NCBI GenBank assembly: GCA_963676605.2
Contig: CAXXSP010000058.1
Location: 1-64,000, forward strand
Length of the DNA: 64,000 bases
DNA from: SABI01 sp963676605
GTDB taxonomy: Bacteria > Spirochaetota > Spirochaetia > Sphaerochaetales > Sphaerochaetaceae
Direction: 5' to 3'
The notes under the pieces are model-generated. The model worked only from the letters and a program-made list of their open reading frames with translations, did no database searches and was not told where the DNA came from. Shown here piece after piece: positions 27,998-36,808 of this stretch; within the stretch, counting starts at the first letter, position 1, and each line of letters starts with the position of its first letter. The position numbers and the translations under genes are program-made.

Positions 27998-28614
27998 TAG
28001 TAGTTCCCTCCTGTAGTCTCAATCTGAATCATGCTCTTCACTCTCATCTGATCCCGGTAGGCAGCAATACTCTCACCCTCGGGAACAATCAGGAGTGCTG
28101 CATCAAACTCTCCACTCTCCCAGCCTTTGCTCGGTACATCAGCCTCTGATGCATCAACATCAAGCATCAGAACCTGCTCTGCAGTCCCAGTACCATCAAC
28201 TGCATCAGCTGCTACCATTTTGTGCTTTCCAGTACCGCTCACGGTAATCGTGAAGAAGTCCCCGGCCACAAAGGCTGCTGCTCCGGCAGCAACAGTCAGA
28301 TTCAGCTCCCGTGAAGTGAAAGCTTCATCAAGCACCGCTACTCCACAGGCATCTCCCTCCGGGGAGAGTACATTGAAGCCGGAGCCGTTGCAGATCAGCT
28401 GGTAGACTCCCTTCTTCACCAGGGGACCGACTGAGATACTTCCCACCGTCCCGTCTCCGGTATTACCGGCATCAGCTGCAGCGGCTGCAGCACTCTTGAT
28501 CTCGGAGAGGACAGTACCTTTGAGCAGGTTCTGCCCTGCAGCGATAACATTCGCTTTCGCGGTGACCCAGCCTCCAAGCAGTACGTTCCGTACTTCACTC
28601 ACATTTGTAGCCAT
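27997..28614 (-). CDS. head decoration protein (gpD-like)
   Basis: A 205-residue Ala/Gly-rich protein (KSAAAAAADAGNTGDGTVGS) that would stabilise the expanded capsid lattice. It matches the HDPD-type decoration proteins found next to gpE. The N-terminus MATNVSEVRNVLLGGWVTAK and the end GNY are well defined. Encoded between protease-scaffold and capsid, as in lambda. Confidence 0.7.
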   Translation of the reverse strand: MATNVSEVRNVLLGGWVTAKANVIAAGQNLLKGTVLSEIKSAAAAAADAGNTGDGTVGSISVGPLVKKGVYQLICNGSGFNVLSPEGDACGVAVLDEAFTSRELNLTVAAGAAAFVAGDFFTITVSGTGKHKMVAADAVDGTGTAEQVLMLDVDASEADVPSKGWESGEFDAALLIVPEGESIAAYRDQMRVKSMIQIETTGGNY

Positions 28615-28618
28615 CTAC

Positions 28619-29005
28619 TTACGCTCCTTTTCCACTGAGTCGATCGAGCTCAGCATCGATGCTCGATCTCTCGATTCCAAAGATGTTCACCTGGTTCTTT
28701 GAGGGAATAACATCACCTGCCGGTTCCTGCGGGATATCTTCCAAAACCTTCGCATCTTCTTTCCGTCCTGCCTTCATCTGCTCAAGCTGGCCTTTGAGAT
28801 GGGCATTGACCTTTACTGCCGTATCCTCAACACTCCAGCCAGCCTTGATGGCTTCGCTTGTGATATCCTCAGGACCTCCAAGTCCCAGAATCGCGGTGAT
28901 TCGTTCACGTTCTGCTTCGGCAGTCACGTGAGCGCTCATTTCATCCGTAACAGCTGCAGCAGGAGTCTGTTCGACTTCTTCTGCTTTCTGCTTCTCTGTT
29001 TTCAT
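28619..29005 (-). CDS. nested capsid scaffold (Nu3-like)
   Basis: An in-frame internal start, MKTEKQKAEEVEQTPAAAVT, is preceded by GGAGG at 5 bp spacing inside the protease gene. It would give a free 128-residue helical scaffold identical to the protease C-terminus, just as lambda Nu3 is nested in C. The product is charged and Glu/Ala-rich with no catalytic residues, as expected for a scaffold. Not proven to be used. Confidence 0.6.
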   Translation of the reverse strand: MKTEKQKAEEVEQTPAAAVTDEMSAHVTAEAERERITAILGLGGPEDITSEAIKAGWSVEDTAVKVNAHLKGQLEQMKAGRKEDAKVLEDIPQEPAGDVIPSKNQVNIFGIERSSIDAELDRLSGKGA

Positions 29006-29789
29006 ACTGCCTCCTATAGATTCCAGGCTTTCGCCCGGTTTGTATGCGATATCGACACTGTTGATGAGTTCATCGATCAGTCCGAGTGATTGTGCTTCCT
29101 CTGCCAGAAAGACCTTCCCCTGGCCGTAGGTATCCTGTACCGTCTTTACTACGACACCCCGACCTTCAGCCACATCAGCCTCAAACAGCTGCGCTATTCC
29201 TGATACCAGCTTCTGATACTCGTTTTTTCCCTCATCGCTCTCAGGATCTGGAGCCTTATGCTCTGAGGATCGGTAGATCACCTCCTCATAGCCGGAGTCC
29301 CTTTGCTTTCCTGAAACTGATGAAGGCTCCGATAGACCCGATCATCGAGGTCTTCGAGGCAGAGATCTTTCCCGCCTGGGAAGCCAGCCAGTAAGCACCG
29401 GAAGTACAGTGCCCTGATATATGGGCATGGACCGGTTTCGGTGAGGTCCTGATGACTTGAGCGAACTCACTTAAGCCCGATACCTCCCCGCCGGGAGAAT
29501 CGAAGTAGAGCTGAATCTTCTCTACTGCCGGATCAGCCACGGCTTGTCCAAAGACATGCTGCAGATACCCGGTAGGCAGGCCTCCAAGCAGCCAGGTCTC
29601 AAAGGACCACTGCCGGGAAAGCACTCCCTGAATCTTGATAAAGGCGGTATCGCCTTCAATCCAGTAGGGAGCAGCTACTTCCTCGAAAGCTGTCTCCAGG
29701 TCCTTACGGTCCTGAACGGAATAGCTCATAGCCTGGATTGCAGACAGGTCACTGCTGTAGGTTGTATCAATTGCCCATAATCCTCTCAT
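28619..29789 (-). CDS. S49-type head maturation protease with scaffold domain, frameshifted
   Basis: A lambda gpC-like protease, about 390 residues. The N-terminal part has the peptidase core: HISGHCTSGAYWLAS with the likely catalytic Ser, and SKTSMIGSIGAF with the likely Lys. The frame breaks at the GGG near 29297; with GG the reading is KAKDSGYEEVIYRSSEHK and goes on in the frame ending at 28619. The C-terminal helical region is the scaffold. An internal ATG with strong SD lies at 29005 (see the nested entry). It shares a 4-bp ATGA overlap with the portal stop (29786-29789). Confidence 0.8.
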
Positions 29790-31334
29790 GCTTCTTCCTC
29801 TTTTGTTTCAATTGGAGCCTCCTGATAGAGCCCCCTGCTCTTCATCTCCTCCAGCTCGTCATGGAGGTCATCAAGAACTTCATCGAGATCAAAGCCGAGA
29901 GCTGCAGACTCCTTCTTCCGGGAAGAGAGCTTGCCGTTGATCCGGTCAATAGCAGCCTTCACTTCAACGGACGGGTTGATCTGCCCCGGAGCAATCCCTA
30001 CCCAGGAGGCGTGGCAATAGGCTCTCTTGATTGCGATATCATCAAAGAAACCGGGGCAGCTGATCCGTCCCTGAAGGACTTCTTCAGTCAACCACTCCTC
30101 ATAGATATGCTGGCAGAAGAGAGCAAAATCATTACGGTCTCTTCTCACCGTCTTCCAGTATTCGTTCTGAGCTGCCTTGCTGGCAGAGTACGAGGAGGAG
30201 AAGAACTGGATCAGGATCTCATAGGGAATCTGCAGCCCCATTCCCACCAGCACCAGGGAGGATTTGATAAACTCCCCGAAGGCCGAGTTCGGCCTTGCAG
30301 GGTCAAAACTTTGCACCTCATCTCCCGGCCTTCCCTGCAGCACCACTCCAGGCTCCAGGGAATAATCGGGAGCATCAGGATAGGTAGTCTCAGGGTTGCG
30401 GGTAATGGGTGTTTTCCCGAGGATCGAACTGGCATCACCCGAAGGTGTCTTGATGAACAACCCGAAAAGGGAGTTCACCTCACTTGCAGTGATCTCACTC
30501 TCGAAGTACCGATCCAGCTTTTTGATCGTCTCGGTAACCGGTGAGAGAAATGGTTTCCCCCGGTACTCTTTCGGTCTTTTCGGGGTATAGCAGAGAAAGG
30601 CATTCCGTCTCTTGCTCTTGGTTCCGACAAACGGGACATAGACTGATGACTGATCTTCAATTGAGTTCTCCGAAGGATGGACATACACACCGACCGGCCT
30701 TCCCTGGGCATCAAGCTTCACCCCGTTCACCAACGACTTGCTATTGCTTTTCAGGTGATCATTGCGAACCCGGTCAGCTTCAATAATGTTCACTTTCAGG
30801 CCGTTCACGGTCCGATCTTCCTGAGCCAGGGGCAACGTCACGAAAACGTCCCCGCTGGTGAGCTTCGAGAGGTACATGAGAAACTGCAGCTGATTGAAGG
30901 TGAATTGCCCGTGGAAGTCGCAGTCAGTGCTTTCTGCCCACAGCTTCCAGCGCTGCTTGATCTGGACTTGGAGAGCTTCGATCTGTTTCTTAGATAACGG
31001 AACCACATTCTCAAGGATTGAAGGCTGCATTTTGAGCCCGGTCCCGATGGTATTGGATGCATTGATATAGACTGCCCCGGCTCCAATGGAGGTATAGGTC
31101 ACGATGGGAACGAGAATAGTTCCTGAGCTGCGCCAAAGAGTAATCGGTATCATCTCCGACCGGCATGGCGTTAGACAAGCCATACCGGGTTTTCTTTCCG
31201 GTATAGCCGGCTGAAGACCCAAAGGCATAGGCCTCGATTGCAGCCTTTGCCTGAATCCTCTTGATTCCGGTTGCTGGGGAGATATAAGAAATGAAGCGAT
31301 CGAGTGTTGAGATCTTAGAAGCCCGGTCTGACAT
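29786..31334 (-). CDS. portal protein, lambda gpB family, frameshifted
   Basis: The dodecameric DNA-entry ring, about 515 residues. The start at 31334 (MSDRASKISTLDRFISYISP) has SD GGAGG. The frame changes near 31105: LAQLRNYSRSHRDLY should join TSIGAGAVYINASNTIGTG. Family phrases NTIGTGLKMQPS, LPLAQEDR, VNIIEADRV and KRPKEYRGKPFLSPV are present. The C-terminal part carries SYSASKAAQNEYWKTVRRDR, typical for lambda-type portals. Confidence 0.85.
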
Positions 31335-31548
31335 ACAGTGGACCTCCTTTCCCGTCGAGAATATCGAGTTCCTGCTGCCAGAAGTGAATGACTTCCTGGA
31401 TCTCAGCAATATTTGCCCTGGTCACCCGCTGCTTTGATCCATCGGCATGAGTGATCTCATACGACGATCCACTGAGCATGACTGCCTGTAATGCGGAGAT
31501 TGCCTGATCTCTAAACCCGATCATCTGATCTTTTTCTAACCCTAACAT
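31315..31548 (-). CDS. gpW-like head-tail joining protein
   Basis: A 77-residue protein overlapping the portal start by 20 bp, in the lambda W-B order. It has two helices and a hairpin (MSGSSYEITHADGSKQRVTR), the small gpW fold that plugs the portal after packaging. The N-terminal MLGLEKDQMIGFRDQAISAL is helical. Upstream the order is broken by the A+T-rich cassette, where large terminase should directly precede this gene. Confidence 0.65.
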   Translation of the reverse strand: MLGLEKDQMIGFRDQAISALQAVMLSGSSYEITHADGSKQRVTRANIAEIQEVIHFWQQELDILDGKGGPLYVRPGF

Positions 31549-31626
31549 ACGGCGATTGTATAAAGGGCATCACAAGGTCACAATGTCAGGATTTTGAATA
31601 TTGAAATATTGGATATATCTGGGAAC

Positions 31627-33531
31627 TCATACATTAAGTACTCTCAGGCTCCAGTCGATATATTGTGAAAGGAACTCTTCAATTGCATCGATTTTAATCA
31701 ATTCAATTTTCTTTTCCTGAACAATATTTGAATAATGCATTGGAACAGTACTACTGAAAAGCAAACATGGTATTATCTTATTGATAGTTAATATTTTCTT
31801 TTCATATTTTAATGAATCACCTTCTTTTATATAATCGTTAATAATATTCATCCGGTTAATATGTTTTAACAAGCGATCAGGTTTACCGTTATCTCTCTTC
31901 TCCCCACGAAAGTCATAGAGTTGTCTGGCTACCTCGCTGGGATTCCTTGCCGTTTGTAACTTTTTGCATTCTATTACGAGAAGTAATCCAGTAGCCTCGT
32001 GATATACTAATACATCGATATCACCGTAATCTTTGGCAAAGTTCTGATTAAATAAATGTGTTAATTCCACTTCAGTAAAAACCGTCATCGAATCGTATTT
32101 TAAAAATTTTTTGGCAACATCTTGATTAAAATCCATACCAACTTGATTGCTCTTAAAACCCATCCATTTTTTCATTTTTAAAGAAGTTGTTTGTTCTGGG
32201 CTAAATCTCGCTTCATAGAAGGAAATAAGTTTATACTTATAACTCTCTATCAATAGAGATGGAGTAATTATGAGCATCTTTCCATTTTTAACAATACTTT
32301 TTGAGACCAACGACAATCTACGTTGATATTTCCAGGGATAAATATCGGGGAGGTCATATCCATTTGGTATACTTGACCATTTTTCTCTGTTCTCCAATGA
32401 AAAATTATTAAGAAAAGATTCTACTAATTGCCTTTCGTAATATTTCTCCATTTTATTTACTAATGAATCATAGGTATCAACTATAATTAGTTTGTTACTT
32501 TCTATCCCTTCATTCACTATTGAATCAACTATTTTGAAACCATCCTCAACAGAGAAAGAGAATTCCTCTTGCCAAGCTTCAATAAATTCTATGGGAAAAT
32601 GCTCATCAACATTCAGAATTGTCTGAGAAGATGAATCTATCGCAAATTCCTTTGCAAAATCATTTACCTTATAAACTGTATGGTTCTCAATCATTTGACT
32701 TGCATAGGGAGTGAAAACATTCTCAAAATATTCTTTTACAGATAAAATATCCCCCAAAGGAGAGATCATTAAGGATGAAGGGGCACAATCATACTTTATC
32801 TCATCTGACAGACTTCCGTACTGGATTAATAAGTTTATCAGAGAGGATATTCTATTAACCTCAATCTCACCTGGTATCTGACCGCCTGTATCAAGGCATT
32901 CACAGTTAGCAATTTCAATCCCAATTCTGCAAGTAATTTTCATAAAAACTAGATCTGCCAACTCGCTCATTATAGTCTTGTGTGCTGTGTCTTTATTCTC
33001 ATGACAGCCAATATTGGATTTATAAGTTCTTTCAAAGTCATCAATCATAGCATCGAGGGAAATGATATTTTCCAAGAAAAGAGTAATCATCGCCTCTTTA
33101 TTGATAAGCTTTAGCATTTTCGAAATTTTGTTAATAAGAGTATCAACTACTTTGTTCAGAAAATTTGTGCAATCCACTTTACCATGAAGTTCTGGCCCTC
33201 CCTCCTTGGAATAAACGTTCCATGCCAAACCATTTTTCGCCATGTAGAAAGTTATTTTATCTAGTCTTATTAGTTCTCTTATTTGATCTCTCATCCCGTC
33301 ATAGTATTTTGAGGGATTGAACAAGTGGCATTGTTTAGCAAATTCATTATTAAAAATACTGCCGAGAATATCTGAAACTGTATCTTCACTGATTTCCTTA
33401 TCTAACAATATGGAAAACAAACTCCCTATTATAGCTTTCTCCGCATCATTGGTTTCTGAATAAAATCCCGGCAGAAGATTGTTAGAAACCTGAGTTTTAT
33501 AGTGGACCCATCTGTCAAGACAGCAAATCAA
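31627..33531 (-). CDS. large A+T-rich protein, C-terminal fragment with PD-(D/E)XK nuclease
   Basis: A 634-residue reading frame whose first residues (MICCLDRWVH) come from the end of the IS3 element; native sequence starts at about YKTQVSNNLLPGF. Most of it is helical with no named domain. Near residues 500-525 the pattern GDIDVLVYHEATG followed by LLLVIECKKLQ is the D-x(n)-E-x-K core of a restriction-type nuclease fold. The following RQLYDFRGEKRDNGK and KHINRM fit a conserved basic tail. Base composition is far more A+T-rich than the flanking phage genes. It is probably the end of one large protein that also includes the two fragments upstream of the IS. A DNA-degrading defence role is inferred. 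Confidence 0.6.
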   Translation of the reverse strand: MICCLDRWVHYKTQVSNNLLPGFYSETNDAEKAIIGSLFSILLDKEISEDTVSDILGSIFNNEFAKQCHLFNPSKYYDGMRDQIRELIRLDKITFYMAKNGLAWNVYSKEGGPELHGKVDCTNFLNKVVDTLINKISKMLKLINKEAMITLFLENIISLDAMIDDFERTYKSNIGCHENKDTAHKTIMSELADLVFMKITCRIGIEIANCECLDTGGQIPGEIEVNRISSLINLLIQYGSLSDEIKYDCAPSSLMISPLGDILSVKEYFENVFTPYASQMIENHTVYKVNDFAKEFAIDSSSQTILNVDEHFPIEFIEAWQEEFSFSVEDGFKIVDSIVNEGIESNKLIIVDTYDSLVNKMEKYYERQLVESFLNNFSLENREKWSSIPNGYDLPDIYPWKYQRRLSLVSKSIVKNGKMLIITPSLLIESYKYKLISFYEARFSPEQTTSLKMKKWMGFKSNQVGMDFNQDVAKKFLKYDSMTVFTEVELTHLFNQNFAKDYGDIDVLVYHEATGLLLVIECKKLQTARNPSEVARQLYDFRGEKRDNGKPDRLLKHINRMNIINDYIKEGDSLKYEKKILTINKIIPCLLFSSTVPMHYSNIVQEKKIELIKIDAIEEFLSQYIDWSLRVLNV

Positions 33532-34730
33532 AAAAAGTAATTTGATTCATGCTGCTTCTGTATATGCTTCATCAGGGGTTTTGATCCCGTGAGCAGTATG
33601 CGGTCTTTCTGAGTTATACTTCTTGATGAACGCAGAGATTCCGTCTAGTGCTTCAGGTACAGACTGGTAGTCCTTGAGGTAGACTTCTCCGTACTTCAGT
33701 GTCCGCCAGAACCTCTCAATAGCGATATTATCTAATGCTCTTCCTTTACCGTCCATACTGTGTTTTGCCCCGCTAGCGGCGACAAGTTCTCGGTATTCTC
33801 CGGATGTGTACTGCGCCCCTTGGTCTGAATTCAATATTTCAGGAGCTCCGTAGAGATTTACAGCACGCTGATACGTTGAGATACAAAAATCCATGTCCAT
33901 CGTGGTTGAGAGTTCCCAGCTGAGAATTTTCTTGCTGTACCAGTCGATTATAGCGCTCAGGTACACGAATCCATGTTCCAGGCGAATATAGGTGATATCA
34001 GTACTCCAAACCATATTAGGGCGATTGATATCGAGGTTTCTCAGAAGATACGGATATACTACATGGCCAGTTCCTTTGCCGGGTTTAGAGAGATTCTTTC
34101 CTGGAAATAACGCTCTGATGCCCATCAGAAGCATAAGACGCTGGACTCGCTTGCGATTCACTCGGATTCCTTTTCTCCTGAGAGTGTTTCGTATCTGTCG
34201 ACTGCCAAGGTCTGGAGATCCCATGTGAATCTCATCAATCAATTTCATCAGAGCAATATTTTCTGGAGACTCAGGACGAGGTTCGTAATAGTAAGAACTG
34301 CGACTTACTCCTAAGAGTTCACACTGCCGAGAAATACTGATGTGTTTGTGAGGAGCTATCATTTCTCTTTTTTCCCTGCTTCCAGTCGCTGCCAGTTTTT
34401 TTTTTAGCCAATCGATCTCATACTGCTGCTGGCCTATCTTTTTGAAGAGCTCTTCCTGTGTTTCTTCAAGCTGCTCAGCACGCTTGTCAGGACCCTTGGA
34501 AAACACTTCAGAACCATTTTCCAGGAACTGCTTCTTCCATGTGGTGATCTGGTTCGGATGAACCTGATACTCTGCTGCTATTTCTGATATCTGACGCTGT
34601 CCTTTGATAGCTTCCAGTACGATTCGAAACTTTGTTGCATTGCTGAATGATCGTCTCTTCTTCGACATTTCCTTCTCCATGATTCTTATCTTACCACCAA
34701 ATTATCTTGGTGTCTTAAATCATGGGTCCA
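33503..34730 (-). mobile_element. IS3-family insertion sequence
   Basis: A 1,228-bp element with imperfect terminal inverted repeats: TGGACCCAT at 33503-33511 and its complement at 34722-34730, with further matches inward (AAGACA). Ends are TG...CA as usual. One transposase gene fills it. No clear 3-4-bp target duplication is seen (TAG on the left, TTA on the right; TATA occurs one base outside each end). It sits between fragments of the nuclease gene. Confidence 0.85.
33547..34680 (-). CDS. IS3-family transposase, OrfAB read as one frame
   Basis: A 377-residue DDE transposase. The N-terminal helix-turn-helix (SEIAAEYQVHPNQITTWKKQ) and a leucine-zipper-like stretch form OrfA. OrfB carries HTH_21 and the rve core with VWSTDITYIR (Asp), LNSDQGAQYTS (Asp) and DNIAIERFWRTLK (Glu). 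At the OrfA/OrfB border (34396-34405) lies a run of ten A on the coding strand, where many IS3 elements shift frame; with ten A the two parts are in one frame. A start at 34668 (MSKKRRSFS, after GAGAAGG) is as likely as 34680. Confidence 0.9.
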   Translation of the reverse strand: MEKEMSKKRRSFSNATKFRIVLEAIKGQRQISEIAAEYQVHPNQITTWKKQFLENGSEVFSKGPDKRAEQLEETQEELFKKIGQQQYEIDWLKKKLAATGSREKREMIAPHKHISISRQCELLGVSRSSYYYEPRPESPENIALMKLIDEIHMGSPDLGSRQIRNTLRRKGIRVNRKRVQRLMLLMGIRALFPGKNLSKPGKGTGHVVYPYLLRNLDINRPNMVWSTDITYIRLEHGFVYLSAIIDWYSKKILSWELSTTMDMDFCISTYQRAVNLYGAPEILNSDQGAQYTSGEYRELVAASGAKHSMDGKGRALDNIAIERFWRTLKYGEVYLKDYQSVPEALDGISAFIKKYNSERPHTAHGIKTPDEAYTEAA

Positions 34731-35531
34731 TTATATTTCTACGAATATTGCGTCATCAGTAAGCTTTACAACTCTCGTGTTAATTTTTTTTGATAAAGCA
34801 ATATAAGAATCTCTAGTAGGCTCAATACTAGATGGGACCTCGAAAGTGTTTAATTTCACATTCCAACTAATAATTTTATTCTCGATCTTATACTCATGTT
34901 GCATTCGGAAGTTTGCTAGCCATAAAGAAAGGCCCTCCCAAAGGGAATATGCAAATGATTTACTACTGGTTTCATCCGGTTCAACTTTGACCCAGAAGAT
35001 CCTATCCCCTTCTATATAGCTAATCATCTCCCTATTTTGAAAGGCTGACAACGATCTATACATTGGCAAAAAAAGATCTTCATTGAAGAGGGAATCGGTC
35101 CTTAAACGTTGTACAAAATGTGAATATGTACATGGTTGATACACAAATTTCTCATCATAAGTTTTGTAAATTCTTTGTCTGAGATCTAGGATCCAGCTTG
35201 GTTCAATATAAAAAATTGGCTGCCTTCCATATCCGTTGTTATCTGCCATGGTTGAATGCGGTATAGCCTCAAAATTTCTATCTTCTAGCCATGCATATAA
35301 ACCGGGTAATCGATTAGGATTGAAAAGCTTTACTCCTAAATCTGACATCTGCTTTGTGCTTTGAAGAAATTGCCAGAATTTAATAGCATTGAGGTCAGGT
35401 GTTTTTAAAAGTAGTATAAAGTCATGAGCACTGATCAGCTCTATTCCCCAATTCGGATTCTCAAATTTCTCAACAAGACCAGAGGTCAGATTAGATCCCC
35501 AACCACAAAGAATTATTAGAATCTTCCTTCT
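34731..35531 (-). CDS. large A+T-rich protein, middle fragment
   Basis: An open stretch of 266 codons. It begins without a start codon just after the stop of the upstream fragment (KILIILCGWGSNLTSGLVEK) and ends with TAA exactly at the IS border. An ATG at 35348 (MSDLGVKLF) lacks a convincing SD. Strand-like LIILCGWG and WGIELISAHDFILLLK look like the interior of a folded protein, not an N-terminus. Adding one A to GAAGGAAG near 35525 would fuse it to the upstream fragment as FKEGKILIILCGW. No named domain. Confidence 0.5.
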   Translation of the reverse strand, partial: RRKILIILCGWGSNLTSGLVEKFENPNWGIELISAHDFILLLKTPDLNAIKFWQFLQSTKQMSDLGVKLFNPNRLPGLYAWLEDRNFEAIPHSTMADNNGYGRQPIFYIEPSWILDLRQRIYKTYDEKFVYQPCTYSHFVQRLRTDSLFNEDLFLPMYRSLSAFQNREMISYIEGDRIFWVKVEPDETSSKSFAYSLWEGLSLWLANFRMQHEYKIENKIISWNVKLNTFEVPSSIEPTRDSYIALSKKINTRVVKLTDDAIFVEI

Positions 35532-36691
35532 TTAAAACCATCGGCATTTTCCACGTTACTGATAGTGGTTAGAATTTTTGGAAGAAGCTCATTTATATTT
35601 AAATCACTTGTTGCATTTATCCCAGAAGACAAATATGCGTCTAACTCTATAGGATTATGTATCGGTACAAAACAAAAATACCGACCAGGATCAAACTCTG
35701 ATAATGCAACCGAAACAGAGGGTATCGTGATATCATCGACTATAATTGAAGAGAAATATATAGGTTCTTTAAGAAAGTGAATTCTTAAAATTGTACTCAG
35801 TAATAATAAATACTGATTCTCTAGCCGCGAATTAAAAATATCTATAGCATTCTTTTCCATACAGAATGAGACAATAAGATGTTTTATACAAATAGATATT
35901 GTGTTTGGCAAAATAAGAGAAAACTCTTCACCAATCTTAAGAAATGGGTTCCTCTCTAGCGGACTATTACCTATTTCACTATTGATCAGGACTTCTCTTG
36001 TCTCGAGGGGAAAATAAAACTCTTCAAGAAATTGATCCCCCAAACCTAAATCAATAAGATCATCCTTATTGAACATGCTTTGTCTACCAACAGATAATAT
36101 CGAATACTTTTCCTCGATGGGGATGTCTGTTTGAGGCAACTCAGATCCAATTGTAAAATCTTCCAGATTGGATCGGTCAATAAGAAAACCTGATATCGAT
36201 AATAAACCTTCAATCTTTGTTTTTAAATTAATGAATGGTAGATTATCCGGCATTGTTGAAACTACATCTAGAAACAGTTGAAGATAGAAGGCATTACTTT
36301 CCCATTGCCCCTCCAAAATGGGATACGTATGCCCTTTAAAGTGCACACGATTAACCATAACATCTTCAGCAGGATCTTCTGTTGCACTATACGATGTTTC
36401 ATTTATCAACCTGTACAACCTTCTAAGACTTTTAAATTTAGATGGAGTTTTTTTTGCACCTCCTCCTAACACCAAGTGAATAAGAATTTCCAATCTATCT
36501 ATATTTGAATGAAAAAAGGGAGAGTACATCAACCCAGAATAATATGTGGCACTACTAATAGCATCATTCCCTTCAATCCCTTTTTGAATAGGAGGAGTAT
36601 TCCATAAATTTTTTAGCAGCCCATCTCGACACCCGATAGCATCAAACATCATTAAATCTGCCATTAATGATTCATTGGTATCTTTGTCCAT
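35516..36691 (-). CDS. large A+T-rich protein, N-terminal fragment
   Basis: A 391-residue reading frame, start MDKDTNESLM at 36691 chosen for GGAGG 8 bp upstream. There is no signal peptide or membrane segment, and no domain I can name. Notable segments are VLGGGAKKTPSKFKSLRR and EDPAEDVMVNRVHFKGH followed by YPILEGQWESNAFYLQLF. Its own promoter lies at 36748-36777, so it can be expressed in the lysogen apart from the late genes. The next fragment continues in another frame directly at its stop. Composition marks it as acquired cargo between large terminase and gpW. Confidence 0.55.
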   Translation of the reverse strand: MDKDTNESLMADLMMFDAIGCRDGLLKNLWNTPPIQKGIEGNDAISSATYYSGLMYSPFFHSNIDRLEILIHLVLGGGAKKTPSKFKSLRRLYRLINETSYSATEDPAEDVMVNRVHFKGHTYPILEGQWESNAFYLQLFLDVVSTMPDNLPFINLKTKIEGLLSISGFLIDRSNLEDFTIGSELPQTDIPIEEKYSILSVGRQSMFNKDDLIDLGLGDQFLEEFYFPLETREVLINSEIGNSPLERNPFLKIGEEFSLILPNTISICIKHLIVSFCMEKNAIDIFNSRLENQYLLLLSTILRIHFLKEPIYFSSIIVDDITIPSVSVALSEFDPGRYFCFVPIHNPIELDAYLSSGINATSDLNINELLPKILTTISNVENADGFKEGRF

Positions 36692-36747
36692 AAATTTACC
36701 TCCAAAGGAAAGATAAGCACACATAATAAAGCGGGTTAATAACAGTT

Positions 36748-36777
36748 ATTATATATATTTTTCTTAATCATAGTTAA
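36748..36777 (-). promoter_or_regulatory. promoter of the A+T-rich cassette
   Basis: On the minus strand TTAACT (36777-36772) and TATAAT (36753-36748) are 18 bp apart, about 57 bp before the ATG at 36691. Confidence 0.55.
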
Positions 36778-36808
36778 GTAAAATGCGACACAAATATTAA
36801 AGGCATAA

